DNA from: Clostridiales bacterium
Lineage (GTDB): Bacteria > Bacillota > Clostridia > Christensenellales > Borkfalkiaceae
Assembly: GCA_015055655.1 (NCBI GenBank)
Contig: SVHW01000004.1
Coordinates: forward strand, 1-64,000
Length of the DNA: 64,000 bases
Reading direction: 5' to 3'
Below the pieces are notes generated by a model that saw nothing but the letters and a program-made list of their open reading frames with translations, had not been told where the DNA came from and did no database searches. How positions within the stretch are numbered: position 1 is the stretch's first letter; each line of letters opens with the position of its first letter. This document shows positions 17,766 through 26,618 of this stretch, one piece after another. The position numbers were made by a program, and so were the translations under genes.

Positions 17766-18056
17766 TTAGGTCAACGATTCGAAGAATTCGATAGCTTTGC
17801 TATCTTCCTTCAAAGTAACAACCGCTTTTTTACGGTCGGGGGTGTAACCTTCGTTTCTACCCATTCTCTTAAGCTTGCCTTTGCAGTTCAACGTGTTAAC
17901 CGTAGCAACTTGAACGCCGAAAATCTTTTCAACAGCCAACTTAATTTGGGTTTTGTTCGCGTCTTTCTTTACGTAGAACGTGTATTTTTTGGATGCGATA
18001 CCGTCGTAACCTTTTTCGGTAAGGACGGGCTTAATGATAATATCTTCAGCAAACAT
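17766..18056 (-). CDS. rplW: 50S ribosomal protein L23
   Basis: L23 is the docking site for trigger factor and SRP at the tunnel exit. [16 protein letters not shown] and [19 protein letters not shown] are typical, in 96 residues. The start codon overlaps the rplD stop. Confidence 0.97.
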   Translation of the reverse strand: MFAEDIIIKPVLTEKGYDGIASKKYTFYVKKDANKTQIKLAVEKIFGVQVATVNTLNCKGKLKRMGRNEGYTPDRKKAVVTLKEDSKAIEFFESLT

Positions 18057-18676
18057 TACGCGTTCACCTCCTGGAATTTCTCAACCGCCGCTTTCGTCAT
18101 AACCACAACCGCGTTCACAACCACTTCATAGGTGCTAAGTTGCGCAAGGGGCAACGTGGAAAGCTTGGGAAGGTTTGCAGCCGCGCGGATTACGTTTACG
18201 TCGTCGTTGTCCATAACCACAAGCGCCTTCTTCAAATTCAACGCTTTTGCGAAAGCCGCCATTTCCTTCGTCTTAGGCGCGGAAACTTTGAGTTCGTCAA
18301 TAACGATGAATTCGCCGTCTGCAACTTTCTTGGAAAGCGCGGATAAGAGCGCTGCTCTCTTTGCTTTTTCGTTCATTTTCTTCGAGAAGTCGCGGGATTT
18401 AGGTGCGAACACAACGCCACCTTTAATCCATTGAGGTGCGCGGATAGAGCCTTGACGAGCACGACCCGTACCCTTTTGTCTCCAAGGTTTGATACCGCCG
18501 CCACGAACTTCCGTTCTCGTAAGAGTGGATTTCGTACCCTGTCTTTCGTTTGCAAGACGGGTAACGACTGCCTGATGAATCAGAGATTCTTTATATTCGA
18601 CGCCGAATACGTTATCGTTGAGTTCGATTTCGCCGACTTCTGCGCCGCTCATGTTCAATACTTTAATAGCCGCCAT
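18056..18676 (-). CDS. rplD: 50S ribosomal protein L4
   Basis: L4 is a core large-subunit protein, and in E. coli it also represses its own S10 operon. The tunnel loop [20 protein letters not shown] and [20 protein letters not shown] are hallmarks, in 206 residues. It lies between rplC and rplW. Confidence 0.98.
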   Translation of the reverse strand: MAAIKVLNMSGAEVGEIELNDNVFGVEYKESLIHQAVVTRLANERQGTKSTLTRTEVRGGGIKPWRQKGTGRARQGSIRAPQWIKGGVVFAPKSRDFSKKMNEKAKRAALLSALSKKVADGEFIVIDELKVSAPKTKEMAAFAKALNLKKALVVMDNDDVNVIRAAANLPKLSTLPLAQLSTYEVVVNAVVVMTKAAVEKFQEVNA

Positions 18677-18691
18677 TGTCTTTCACTCTCC

Positions 18692-19327
18692 TTATTTGCT
18701 CTTAACGCTGTCCGAAATGGTAACGATGCTGCCTTTCGGTCCGGGGATAGCGCCTTTGATGAGAATCGCGTTTCTTGCTACGTCAACCTTAACGATTTCA
18801 AGGTTTTGAATCGTAACGTTTTCCACACCGTACTGACCTGCGAGATGCTTATTCTTAAATACTCTCGACGGGGAGCTGATGGGACCCATAGAACCGGGTT
18901 CTCTGTGAACAGGGCCGGTACCGTGCGTCATCTTCAATCTGTGTTGATTCCAACGCTTGATAACACCCGTGAAACCGTGACCTTTCGTCACGCCCGATAC
19001 GTCCACTTTGTCGCCTGCCGCAAAGACGTCTGCTTTCAGCTCTGCGCCAACGGCGAACGTTTCTGCATTTGCTACTCTGATTTCCTTCAAGACTTTGTGG
19101 GGTTTAACGCCCGCTTTCTTGAATTGGCCGAGCTCAGGCTTCGTAAGCGCCTTTTCGCTCGTTTCGATAAAGCCGAGCTTCAACGCAGCGTAGCCGTCGT
19201 TTTCAACCGTCTTCACCTGTACTACGGGGCAAGGACCTGCCTCCACTACCGTTACGGGAATCATTTTCCCGTCTTGCGCAAAAATCTGCGTCATGCCGAC
19301 TTTGCGACCGATGATTGCTTTATTCAT
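18692..19327 (-). CDS. rplC: 50S ribosomal protein L3
   Basis: MNKAIIGRKVGMTQIFAQDG and the loop TKGHGFTGVIKRWNQHRLKM with GSMGPISSPSRVFKNKHLAG identify L3, whose loop reaches the peptidyl-transferase centre. It has 211 residues. It is the second gene of the operon, 81 bp after rpsJ; that short gap has only a weak hairpin. Confidence 0.98.
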   Translation of the reverse strand: MNKAIIGRKVGMTQIFAQDGKMIPVTVVEAGPCPVVQVKTVENDGYAALKLGFIETSEKALTKPELGQFKKAGVKPHKVLKEIRVANAETFAVGAELKADVFAAGDKVDVSGVTKGHGFTGVIKRWNQHRLKMTHGTGPVHREPGSMGPISSPSRVFKNKHLAGQYGVENVTIQNLEIVKVDVARNAILIKGAIPGPKGSIVTISDSVKSK

Positions 19328-19408
19328 AGATAAAGTTCACTCCTTAAAATTTTTTATTTTCTCGAATACCTTTGAAAGTATTTCTCGGCAAATTTGGTAA
19401 GGCTCTTA

Positions 19409-19708
19409 TTAGAGCTTGATTTTGATATCCACACCAGCGGGCAAATGGATAGATTCCAAAAGCTTCGCGTTGGGCGAATATACGTCGATGATTCTCTTAT
19501 ACGTTCTCATTTCGAATTGTTCACGAGAATCCTTATATTTGTGGGGAGAACGAAGAATCGTTACGATTTCTCTTTCCGTGGGAAGAGGAATAGGGCCGGA
19601 GATTTTAGCTCCGCTCTTTTTCATCGTTTCTACGATGCGGCTTGCCGCTTCGTCAACGAGTTCGTGGTCGTACGCCGCCAACTTAATTCTAATTTTTTGA
19701 ACTGCCAT
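19409..19708 (-). CDS. rpsJ: 30S ribosomal protein S10
   Basis: S10 is a head protein of the small subunit and also a transcription-antitermination factor (NusE). [40 protein letters not shown] and the C-terminal [11 protein letters not shown] are typical, in 99 residues. It is the first gene of the superoperon, with AAAAAGGAGTAACAAAA before the ATG. Confidence 0.98.
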   Translation of the reverse strand: MAVQKIRIKLAAYDHELVDEAASRIVETMKKSGAKISGPIPLPTEREIVTILRSPHKYKDSREQFEMRTYKRIIDVYSPNAKLLESIHLPAGVDIKIKL

Positions 19709-19960
19709 TTTTGTTACTCCTTTTTGCTGTTTATACTAACTTTTTATTTGCTGTATCAACTCATCCGTGTGTATCGAGCACTTCCGCAAAATAAAAACAC
19801 TCACTTTTCCCGAGCGTTTCCTTACGCAAAGCCTCGGTTAGTCGCAGGAATCGAGTTCCCACTTTTGTCAACGGAAATTATCTGTCGAGGGGGCTTTTCC
19901 CTTGAAATTTCAGTAACTTCCCGTATCAACCCATACACCGCATTTTTACACAGCCTACTT
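19709..19960 (-). promoter_or_regulatory. 5' leader of the S10 operon
   Basis: About 250 nt of transcribed leader lie between the promoter and rpsJ, with no gene. On the minus strand a stem CCGAG / CTCGG with an inner GCGT / ACGC can be drawn near 19809-19836. The leader could carry autogenous control, as L4 does in E. coli, but no known element is recognised here. Confidence 0.45.
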
Positions 19961-19990
19961 ATAATATCAAACTTGTAAACCCCTTGTCAA
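19961..19990 (-). promoter_or_regulatory. Promoter of the S10-spc-alpha superoperon
   Basis: On the minus strand TTGACA (19985-19990) and TATTAT (19961-19966) have an 18-bp spacer, about 250 bp before rpsJ. The upstream side is A/T-rich, as in strong promoters with UP elements. Confidence 0.75.
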
Positions 19991-20148
19991 GCATTTCAAC
20001 AAACTTTTTTCAAAAATTTTTAACTTTTTTTGGAAATTTTGCATATTTTCTCTTTTACCGTAAAACTCCCCTATTTTCTGGGGATTATTGCCTATATTTT
20101 CCAATATTATACGCAAAAAAGAAAAAAAACGCTTCCGCTTATTATATT

Positions 20149-20170
20149 CACGCGCACGCGTGCGCGCGTA
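20149..20170. other. 22-bp alternating purine-pyrimidine tract
   Basis: CA, CG, TG and TA steps alternate without a break between the HAD-gene terminator and the rpsJ promoter. Such tracts can adopt Z-DNA. No gene is seen in the surrounding 19991-20172 beyond A/T-rich sequence. Confidence 0.4.
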
Positions 20171-20172
20171 AA

Positions 20173-20210
20173 GAATTCCGCCCAAAAAACACGTTTTGGG
20201 CGGAATTTTA
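20173..20210 (-). terminator. Terminator between the HAD gene and the S10 promoter
   Basis: A 15-bp stem GAATTCCGCCCAAAA / TTTTGGGCGGAATT(T) lies just after the HAD-gene stop codon. The T run is better on the plus strand than on the minus strand, so the direction is uncertain. Confidence 0.6.
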
Positions 20211-20215
20211 ACTTT

Positions 20216-20851
20216 TTATAAGATTTCGTCAAACACGACGGCGTATTTATCGGCAAAGGAACGCATTTCCTTTTCATAGTCTTTCGAAAAAGAATCGTAT
20301 ACGGCAATCGTTTTCAACCCGGCTTCTTTCGCCGCAGACAGCGCTTTGACGTTATCGTCCACCATAAAACAATCGCTTGGTTGTACGCGCAAACGTTTCA
20401 CAGCCTCTTTATAGATAAACGGCTCGGCTTTTTTCATCTCGAAATCGTCGGACGACCAAAGGTTATCGAAATACTTTTCCCAGCCCAATCGTTTAATACA
20501 CGGGTCTAAAAACACGTGTGGACTCGCCGTTAACACACTCAAACTCGCCCCACGCGCCTTTAACGCCGCCAACGTCTTTTCCACCTCGGGTTTTGCCATC
20601 ACCGCGTTGGCATACACCCCTTCCAAACGCTCCACGACGGTGTCGTATACCTCTTGCGGCAATTCGGTAAGCCCAAATTCTTTTACGTAATAATCGGCAA
20701 TTCCTTTATATCCAAGCGGAATAATCGTTTTTACGATATCGTCGGGATAACGCGCGCCACGTTCGTCTAAATATTCCAGTAGCACTTTCACCGCAGGCGT
20801 CATCGAATCGACAAGCGTCCCGTCAAAATCAAAAATGTACGTTTCCTTCAT
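20216..20851 (-). CDS. HAD-superfamily phosphatase, phosphoglycolate-phosphatase-like
   Basis: HAD hydrolases use an aspartate nucleophile to remove phosphate from small molecules. Motif I FDFDGTLVDS (residues 7-16), motif II LSVLTASPH, and motif IV MVDDNVKALSAAKEAGLKTI are all present in 211 residues with a helical cap after motif I. The subclass (phosphoglycolate, pyrophosphate or a sugar phosphate) cannot be set from sequence. It follows typA by 11 bp and is probably read from the same promoter. Confidence 0.85.
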   Translation of the reverse strand: MKETYIFDFDGTLVDSMTPAVKVLLEYLDERGARYPDDIVKTIIPLGYKGIADYYVKEFGLTELPQEVYDTVVERLEGVYANAVMAKPEVEKTLAALKARGASLSVLTASPHVFLDPCIKRLGWEKYFDNLWSSDDFEMKKAEPFIYKEAVKRLRVQPSDCFMVDDNVKALSAAKEAGLKTIAVYDSFSKDYEKEMRSFADKYAVVFDEIL

Positions 20852-20862
20852 CTTTCGTATCC

Positions 20863-22692
20863 TTATTTACCCGTCTTTTCCTTGTGTCTTGCCTTCGCGC
20901 GCAGTTCTGCGTCCAAAATCCGCTTTCTAATACGCAGCGATTTGGGCGTTACTTCCAAGAGTTCGTCGTCGGCAATAAATTCCAAGCATTCTTCCAAGCT
21001 CATTTTGGATACGGGAATAAGTGTCAACGCGTCGTCACTGCTGGACGAACGGGTATTCGTCAAATGCTTGGTTTTGCAAACGTTGACGTTGATATCGTCG
21101 GCAAGGTTGGTGTACCCAACGACCATACCTGCGTACACGGGCGTACCGGGCGTAATAAATAAGTTGCCGCGCCCCTGCGCGTTAAACAGCCCGTACGTCA
21201 CCGCTTCGCCCGTTTCAAACGCCACAAGCGAGCCTGTATTTCTGCGCTGTAAATCCCCCTTGTACGGCTCGTACGCGTAGAAAATCGTGTTCATAATACC
21301 CTGTCCTTTGGTGTCCGTTAAGAACTCGCTCTTATACCCGAACAAACCACGGGAAGGAACGGAGAACTCCAAACGCATACGGCTACCGATAGCCGTCATT
21401 TGTAACAGCGTACCCTTTCTATTGCCCATTGCCGCAAAAACGGGCCCCGTCATATCCTCGGGGACGTCGGCAAGGAAACGTTCAATCGGCTCGTTGACTA
21501 CGCCGTCGATTTCTTTATACAATACTTTGGGGGTAGACACTTGGAACTCATATCCTTCTCTACGCATCGTTTCAATCAATATGGAAAGATGCATTTCGCC
21601 TCTACCGCACACGCGGAAACTATCCGCGTATTCCGTGTCGGATACACGCAAAGAAACGTCGCGCAAAAGTTCTTTATACAATCTATCACGAAGCTGACGG
21701 GAAGTAACGAATTTTCCCTCTTTCCCCGCAAACGGGCTGTCGTTAACGGAAAACGTCATCTCAACCGTGGGGTCTTCAATTTTAACGAATTGCACGGGTT
21801 CTACGTTCGTCGGTTCGCATACCGTATCGCCGATATTCAGCCCGTCAATCCCCGAAAAAACGACGATATCGCCTGCTTGCGCCGTAGGCACAGGCACACG
21901 TTCCAACCCCTCAATTTGATAGAGGTTGGCAATTTTACAGTTGGTACGCACCTTGTTATCGTTATAATTGCAAATGGAAACGGGCTCGTTCGCACGGATA
22001 ACGCCGCGTTCAATTTTCCCAATCCCGATACGTCCAACGAACTCGTTATAGTCAATACAAGAAACAAGAAGTTGCCCAGCGCCGTCCGTATCCACTTCCA
22101 TAGGCGGAATCGTTTCCAAAATCGTATCGAACAAGGGATTAAGATTTTCTTCTTGTTTATCGGGCGTAAGCGACGCCGTGCCCTCTCTGCCGCAACAGTA
22201 CACGATAGGGCTGTCAAGCTGTTCGTCCGTGGCGTCCAGCTCCATCATCAAAAGCTGCATTTCTTCCACAACTTCCGCAATACGCGCGTCAGGACGGTCC
22301 ACTTTATTGATAACGATAATCGTCTTCAACCCCAAAGCGAGCGCCTTTTGCATAACGAAACGCGTTTGTGGCAAAGGCCCTTCCGCCGAGTCCACCAAAA
22401 TCAACGCGCCGTTTACCATTTTGAGTACGCGCTCTACTTCGCCCGAGAAATCGGCGTGACCGGGCGTATCTACGATATTGATTTTAACGCCGTTATAGTG
22501 CGCCGACGTATTTTTTGCAAGAATCGTAATCCCACGTTCTCTTTCCAAATCCCCCGAGTCCATTACACGGTCTTGTACCTGTTGGTTATCGCGGAATACG
22601 CCCCCTTGCGCCAACATTTCGTTGACGAGCGTCGTTTTGCCGTGGTCTACGTGCGCGATAATCGCCACGTTTCTCAAATCGTTTCTAAGCAT
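20863..22692 (-). CDS. typA: Ribosome-associated GTPase TypA/BipA
   Basis: TypA is a translational GTPase related to EF-G that helps ribosome assembly and stress growth. The G1 motif AHVDHGKTT, G2 ERERGITI, G3 DTPGHADF and G4 NKVDRPDAR are in place. The EF-G-like domains and the C-terminal KTKHLTNTRSSSSDDAL block follow. The start at 22692 has AAAGGAGTTACCA and gives 609 residues, the normal length. An upstream in-frame extension passes through the predicted promoter and is rejected. Confidence 0.96.
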   Translation of the reverse strand: MLRNDLRNVAIIAHVDHGKTTLVNEMLAQGGVFRDNQQVQDRVMDSGDLERERGITILAKNTSAHYNGVKINIVDTPGHADFSGEVERVLKMVNGALILVDSAEGPLPQTRFVMQKALALGLKTIIVINKVDRPDARIAEVVEEMQLLMMELDATDEQLDSPIVYCCGREGTASLTPDKQEENLNPLFDTILETIPPMEVDTDGAGQLLVSCIDYNEFVGRIGIGKIERGVIRANEPVSICNYNDNKVRTNCKIANLYQIEGLERVPVPTAQAGDIVVFSGIDGLNIGDTVCEPTNVEPVQFVKIEDPTVEMTFSVNDSPFAGKEGKFVTSRQLRDRLYKELLRDVSLRVSDTEYADSFRVCGRGEMHLSILIETMRREGYEFQVSTPKVLYKEIDGVVNEPIERFLADVPEDMTGPVFAAMGNRKGTLLQMTAIGSRMRLEFSVPSRGLFGYKSEFLTDTKGQGIMNTIFYAYEPYKGDLQRRNTGSLVAFETGEAVTYGLFNAQGRGNLFITPGTPVYAGMVVGYTNLADDINVNVCKTKHLTNTRSSSSDDALTLIPVSKMSLEECLEFIADDELLEVTPKSLRIRKRILDAELRAKARHKEKTGK

Positions 22693-22732
22693 TGGTAACT
22701 CCTTTTCTCTATGCAAACTTTTCAACCCTACT

Positions 22733-22761
22733 ATTTTAATACTTTTTTTCTCTCTTGACAA
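22733..22761 (-). promoter_or_regulatory. Promoter of typA
   Basis: On the minus strand TTGTCA (22756-22761) and TAAAAT (22733-22738) have a 17-bp spacer, some 40 bp before the typA start. Confidence 0.6.
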
Positions 22762-22813
22762 GGAAAATACGCCCGTCACAAAAAAATATTTTTTAAATAT
22801 TTTCAAAAAAACC

Positions 22814-22855
22814 AAAAAAAATATCCGCAACTCCGTTTACTTAGGTTTGCGGATA
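22814..22855 (-). terminator. Terminator after folA
   Basis: On the minus strand TATCCGCAA pairs with TTGCGGATA and is followed by a run of T residues, just after the dihydrofolate reductase stop codon. Confidence 0.8.
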
Positions 22856-22859
22856 GTTA

Positions 22860-23363
22860 TCACAGCGGTTGCGCCGCCGTATTTTTATATTTCGTAAAAC
22901 GAATCGTGTAACCGTTGTCCTCCATCGGCTCTCCCTCGTCCACGCAAACGAAGTTTTCCAATTCGTCAAGGTTAGGGAAGAACACTTCCGCGCCGCCTAC
23001 AGCGTCCACTTTGGTAACGAGTACTTCGTCGCAGTACGGAAGCAGCTCTTTATACACCGCGCCGCCGCCAATGACGTAAACGTCGTCCGTTTCGTTACGT
23101 TTCTTCATTTCCGCTTTCAGCTCGTCATAGCTACGCACGAAAATGCAATCGTCGCGTACCTGCCCCCTCGAAAGCACGATATTCGTCCTGTTTTTTAAGG
23201 GGTTTCCGCCGGGGAAGGAACGCAGGGTATTGCCCCCCATAACGACGGTGTGGTTCAGCGTCGTCGCGCGGAAAAATTTCATATCTTTGGGCAGGGAAAA
23301 CATCATATCGTTGCCTTTCCCTATCCCCCAATTTTTATCGGCGTGTACAATCGCTATTATCAT
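22860..23363 (-). CDS. folA: Dihydrofolate reductase
   Basis: It regenerates tetrahydrofolate from the dihydrofolate that thymidylate synthase produces. IIAIVHADKNWGIGKGNDMM, the FSLPKDMKFFRATT block with the substrate-binding acidic residue, VVMGGNTLRSFPGG and YVIGGGAVYKELLP are family motifs, in 167 residues. Its ATG overlaps the thyA stop codon (ATGA), so the pair is translationally coupled, as in many bacteria. Confidence 0.95.
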   Translation of the reverse strand: MIIAIVHADKNWGIGKGNDMMFSLPKDMKFFRATTLNHTVVMGGNTLRSFPGGNPLKNRTNIVLSRGQVRDDCIFVRSYDELKAEMKKRNETDDVYVIGGGAVYKELLPYCDEVLVTKVDAVGGAEVFFPNLDELENFVCVDEGEPMEDNGYTIRFTKYKNTAAQPL

Positions 23364-24190
23364 ATCGCCACCGGGATTTTTTTATCAAATTTTTCATACT
23401 CGTAGTCCACGAGCTTAAAGCTATCCACCGTGAAGTCGTAGAAATTCGTGATAGACGAATCAACGATAAGTTTCGGCGCTTTATGTTGAGGGTTTGCCAA
23501 CACTTCTTTCACAAGCGGGATATGTCTATCGTAAATATGCGCATCGGCAATCACGTGTACGAGTTCGCCCACTTTCAAGCCCGAAACCTGCGCCATCATG
23601 TGCATTAAAATAGCGTATTGCACCACGTTCCAGTTGTTTGCGGTGAGCATATCGTTAGAACGTTGATTGAGTATCCCGTTGAGCGTATCTCCCGACACGT
23701 TGAACGTCATCGAATACGCGCAAGGGTATAACCCCATTTCGTGTAAATCTTGGAAATTGTAAATATTCGTCATAATGCGGCGGCTGGCAGGGTTGTTTTT
23801 CAAATCGAACAGCACTCTGTCCACTTGGTCGAACTCCCCTTCTTTATACTTGTGTTTAACGCCCAGTTGATAGCCGTACGCCTTGCCGATAGAGCCGTTT
23901 TCGTCTGCCCAACTGTCCCAAATATGAGAGTTTAAATCGTGGATATTATTGCTCTTTTTTTGCCAAATCCATAAAAGTTCGTCCACACACGATTTGAACG
24001 CCGTACGACGAATCGTAAGGATAGGGAATTCCTCTTGCAAATTATAACGGTTTACGATACCAAATTTCTTAACGGTATGCGCCTTCACGCCGTCCTCCCA
24101 TTTAGGGCGAACGTCCAATTCGGTATCCCAATACCCGTTTTCCATAATATCCGTCATATTTTGCACAAAGATTTCGTCAGCTCTACTCAT
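23360..24190 (-). CDS. thyA: Thymidylate synthase, phi3T/B. subtilis ThyA-like
   Basis: It methylates dUMP to dTMP with methylene-tetrahydrofolate. WIWQKKSNNIHDLNSHIWDS, DQVDRVLFDLKNNPASRR, the catalytic cysteine in LYPCAYSMTF and RSNDMLTANNWN are seen. The residue after the cysteine is not the histidine of the E. coli-type enzyme, as I recall also for the phage phi3T/B. subtilis ThyA branch. The ATG at 24190 gives 276 residues and sits behind AGGCGGTG. An upstream frame extension overlaps the promoter and is rejected. Confidence 0.94.
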   Translation of the reverse strand: MSRADEIFVQNMTDIMENGYWDTELDVRPKWEDGVKAHTVKKFGIVNRYNLQEEFPILTIRRTAFKSCVDELLWIWQKKSNNIHDLNSHIWDSWADENGSIGKAYGYQLGVKHKYKEGEFDQVDRVLFDLKNNPASRRIMTNIYNFQDLHEMGLYPCAYSMTFNVSGDTLNGILNQRSNDMLTANNWNVVQYAILMHMMAQVSGLKVGELVHVIADAHIYDRHIPLVKEVLANPQHKAPKLIVDSSITNFYDFTVDSFKLVDYEYEKFDKKIPVAI

Positions 24191-24221
24191 AAGCGCACCG
24201 CCTTGATTATTTTCGATAAGT

Positions 24222-24250
24222 ATTATAACATATTCTCCCCGTTTCGTCAA
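24222..24250 (-). promoter_or_regulatory. Promoter of thyA-folA
   Basis: On the minus strand TTGACG (24245-24250) and TATAAT (24222-24227) have a 17-bp spacer, about 30 bp before the thyA start. Confidence 0.75.
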
Positions 24251-24322
24251 CGGTTACGGTATTTTTTTGGGAAATTTCCACGAAAAATATAAAATATTTT
24301 TTTCGTTTGTTTTTGTAAAAAG

Positions 24323-24351
24323 TTGACAAAAGAAAAAAAAACGGGTATTAT
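24323..24351 (+). promoter_or_regulatory. Promoter of the pgk-tpiA-gpmI operon
   Basis: TTGACA (24323-24328) and TATTAT (24346-24351) have a 17-bp spacer, mostly adenines. It lies back to back with the thyA promoter. Confidence 0.75.
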
Positions 24352-24393
24352 ATATACGTATGAAAAATTAAAGGTTAAGGAGAATTTGTTTTT

Positions 24394-25710
24394 ATGAACA
24401 AGAAAACCGTAAAAGACATCGACGTAAAGGGCAAAAAAGTCCTTGTTAGATGCGATTTCAACGTACCTATGAAAGACGGCGTTATCACCGACGAAAACCG
24501 TATTATCGGCGCTCTTCCCACCATTAAATATTTGATGGAACAAGGCGCGAAAGTGGTACTCTGCTCGCACATGGGCAAACCCCACAATGTATTCGATGAC
24601 AAGCTCGAACTCAACAAGAAGGAAAAAGCGAAGATTGCCGCCCTTCCCGAAAACGAACAAGCGGCTGCCACGGCAGAAGCTTTGGAAAAGGCGAAGAAAG
24701 ACGTAAAGAAACTCACGCTTGCTCCCGTTGCGGCAAGATTGAACGAATTGCTCGACAATAAAGTTACGTTTGCAACCGACGTTATCGGCGACGACGCAAA
24801 AGCGAAAGTAGCCGCTTGCAAAGAAGGCTGCTGCGTGCTTTTGGAAAACCTTCGTTTCCATAAAGGCGAAGAAAAGAAATTCCCCGAATTTATGCAAGCG
24901 CTCGCTTCCTACTGCGAAGTATACGTCAACGACGCGTTCGGTACGGCGCACCGTTCCCACTCTTCTACGGCTGGTATCGTAGAAGAAGGTTTGGTTAAGA
25001 CGGCGGCTTGCGGTTTCCTTATCGAAAAAGAACTTTCCGTAATGGCTGATACGCTTGAAAACCCCGCACACCCCTTCGTTGCTATCCTTGGCGGCGCAAA
25101 AGTTGCGGACAAGCTTAACGTTATTGCTAACCTTTTGGAAAAATGCGACACGCTCGTTATCGGCGGCGGTATGGCGTACACGTTTATCAAAGCGCAAGGC
25201 GGCAGCATCGGTAACTCGCTTGTAGACGACGAAAAGATTGCTTACTGCAACGAAATGCTTGAAAAGGCAAAATCTCTCGGCAAGCAAATCCTTCTTCCCG
25301 TTGATACGGTTGCGGCATACGCTTTCCCCAACCCTATCGACGCGCCTATCGAAACGACGGTTGTTCCTTCCAATGCAATCCCCGACGATATGATGGGGCT
25401 TGATATCGGTCCTGAAACGAAGAAACTCTTTGCTGACGTTGTTGCCAATGCAAAATCGGTTATTTGGAACGGCCCTATGGGCGTATTCGAAAACCCCATC
25501 CTTGCAGAAGGCACGAAAGCAGTTGCGCAATCGCTTGCTAACGCTTACGGCAAAGCAACGACGATTATCGGCGGCGGCGACTCGGCGGCGGCTGTACAAG
25601 TCCTTGGCTTCGCGGATAAGATGAGCCACATCTCCACGGGCGGCGGCGCTTCCCTCGAACTTTTCGAAGGCAAAGTGCTTCCCGGCATCGCTTGCTTAAA
25701 CGACAAATAA
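24394..25710 (+). CDS. pgk: Phosphoglycerate kinase with an N-domain insertion
   Basis: It makes ATP from 1,3-bisphosphoglycerate in glycolysis. [10 protein letters not shown], the [12 protein letters not shown] block, [24 protein letters not shown] and the nucleotide-binding GGGDSAAAV are in place. The 438 residues exceed the usual 390-400. The extra length is a charged helical segment at about residues 68-104, between CSHMGKPH and [14 protein letters not shown] precedes the ATG. It is the first gene of a glycolytic operon. Confidence 0.97.
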   Translation: MNKKTVKDIDVKGKKVLVRCDFNVPMKDGVITDENRIIGALPTIKYLMEQGAKVVLCSHMGKPHNVFDDKLELNKKEKAKIAALPENEQAAATAEALEKAKKDVKKLTLAPVAARLNELLDNKVTFATDVIGDDAKAKVAACKEGCCVLLENLRFHKGEEKKFPEFMQALASYCEVYVNDAFGTAHRSHSSTAGIVEEGLVKTAACGFLIEKELSVMADTLENPAHPFVAILGGAKVADKLNVIANLLEKCDTLVIGGGMAYTFIKAQGGSIGNSLVDDEKIAYCNEMLEKAKSLGKQILLPVDTVAAYAFPNPIDAPIETTVVPSNAIPDDMMGLDIGPETKKLFADVVANAKSVIWNGPMGVFENPILAEGTKAVAQSLANAYGKATTIIGGGDSAAAVQVLGFADKMSHISTGGGASLELFEGKVLPGIACLNDK

Positions 25711-25718
25711 GAAATGCA

Positions 25719-25743
25719 CAAGGGCGAACGCGTTTCGCCCTTG
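25719..25743 (+). other. Intercistronic hairpin between pgk and tpiA
   Basis: CAAGGGCGAAA-type stem: CAAGGGCGAA pairs with TTCGCCCTTG around a short loop. There is no T run, so it is more likely an mRNA-stabilising or processing element than a terminator. Confidence 0.5.
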
Positions 25744-25783
25744 AAACACGTAAAATAATCATACTTTAAGGAGTAATAGAACA

Positions 25784-26530
25784 ATGAGAAAACCCATTAT
25801 TGCAGGTAACTGGAAAATGAACAACACCGCTTCCCAAGGCGTAGCGCTTGTAAAGGCAATCGCTCCCCTCGTTACGGAAGCAAACTGCGACGTTGTCGTA
25901 TGCGTACCCGCTATCGACATCCCCGCGGTTAGCGAAGCGTTGAAAGGCACGAACATTAAACTCGGCGCAGAAAACGTACACTTTGCGGAAAAAGGCGCTT
26001 ATACGGGCGAAATCTCCGCGGCAATGCTTTTGGAATACGGCGTAGAATACGTCATCATCGGCCACAGCGAAAGAAGACAATACTTTGCTGAAACGGACGA
26101 AACGGTAAACAAGCGTACGCTTACCGCGCTCAACGCCGGCCTTACCCCCATCGTTTGCATTGGCGAATCTTTGGAAGAAAGAGAAACGGGCAAGACGGAA
26201 GAAGTGCTTGCTACGCAAATCCACGAAGGCCTTAAAAACATCGAAGACATCACGAAAATCGTTATCGCGTACGAACCCGTTTGGGCTATCGGCACGGGCA
26301 AGACGGCTACGGCTGAACAAGCCAACGAAACGATTGGTTTTATCCGTAAAACGGTTGGCGAAATGTTCTGCCCCTGCTGTGCAGATAAGCTTCGCATCCA
26401 ATACGGCGGCAGCATGAACGCAGGCAACTGCAAAGAACTTATGGCGATGGAAGAAATCGACGGCGGACTTATCGGCGGCGCGTCCTTGAAAGCTCCCGAT
26501 TTCGCTGCTATCGTAAACTTCGATAAATAA
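25784..26530 (+). CDS. tpiA: Triosephosphate isomerase
   Basis: It interconverts dihydroxyacetone phosphate and glyceraldehyde 3-phosphate. The start MRKPIIAGNWKMN, the catalytic histidine region YVIIGHSERRQYF, the catalytic glutamate in AYEPVWAIGTGKTAT and the phosphate-binding YGGSMNAGN are all visible in 248 residues. AAGGAGTAATAGAACA precedes the ATG. Confidence 0.98.
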   Translation: MRKPIIAGNWKMNNTASQGVALVKAIAPLVTEANCDVVVCVPAIDIPAVSEALKGTNIKLGAENVHFAEKGAYTGEISAAMLLEYGVEYVIIGHSERRQYFAETDETVNKRTLTALNAGLTPIVCIGESLEERETGKTEEVLATQIHEGLKNIEDITKIVIAYEPVWAIGTGKTATAEQANETIGFIRKTVGEMFCPCCADKLRIQYGGSMNAGNCKELMAMEEIDGGLIGGASLKAPDFAAIVNFDK

Positions 26531-26555
26531 TACGCGGCAAACAAACACAAACTCA

Positions 26556-26592
26556 TGGGGACAGGTATTCGTCAAACGCGTACCTGCCCCCA
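26556..26592 (+). other. Intercistronic hairpin between tpiA and gpmI
   Basis: TGGGGACAGGTA pairs with TACCTGCCCCCA over a 13-nt loop. No T run follows, and the gpmI ribosome binding site TAGGAGATG comes shortly after. As with the pgk-tpiA hairpin, a processing or stability role is likely. Confidence 0.5.
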
Positions 26593-26618
26593 CTATTTCG
26601 AATTTTAGGAGATGTAAA

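Noticed and set aside
24247..25629. Long open frame of 460 codons antisense to pgk
   Set aside because: It is a shadow of the strong codon bias of pgk. It has no family motif and no ribosome binding site, and it overlaps the promoters of both flanking operons.
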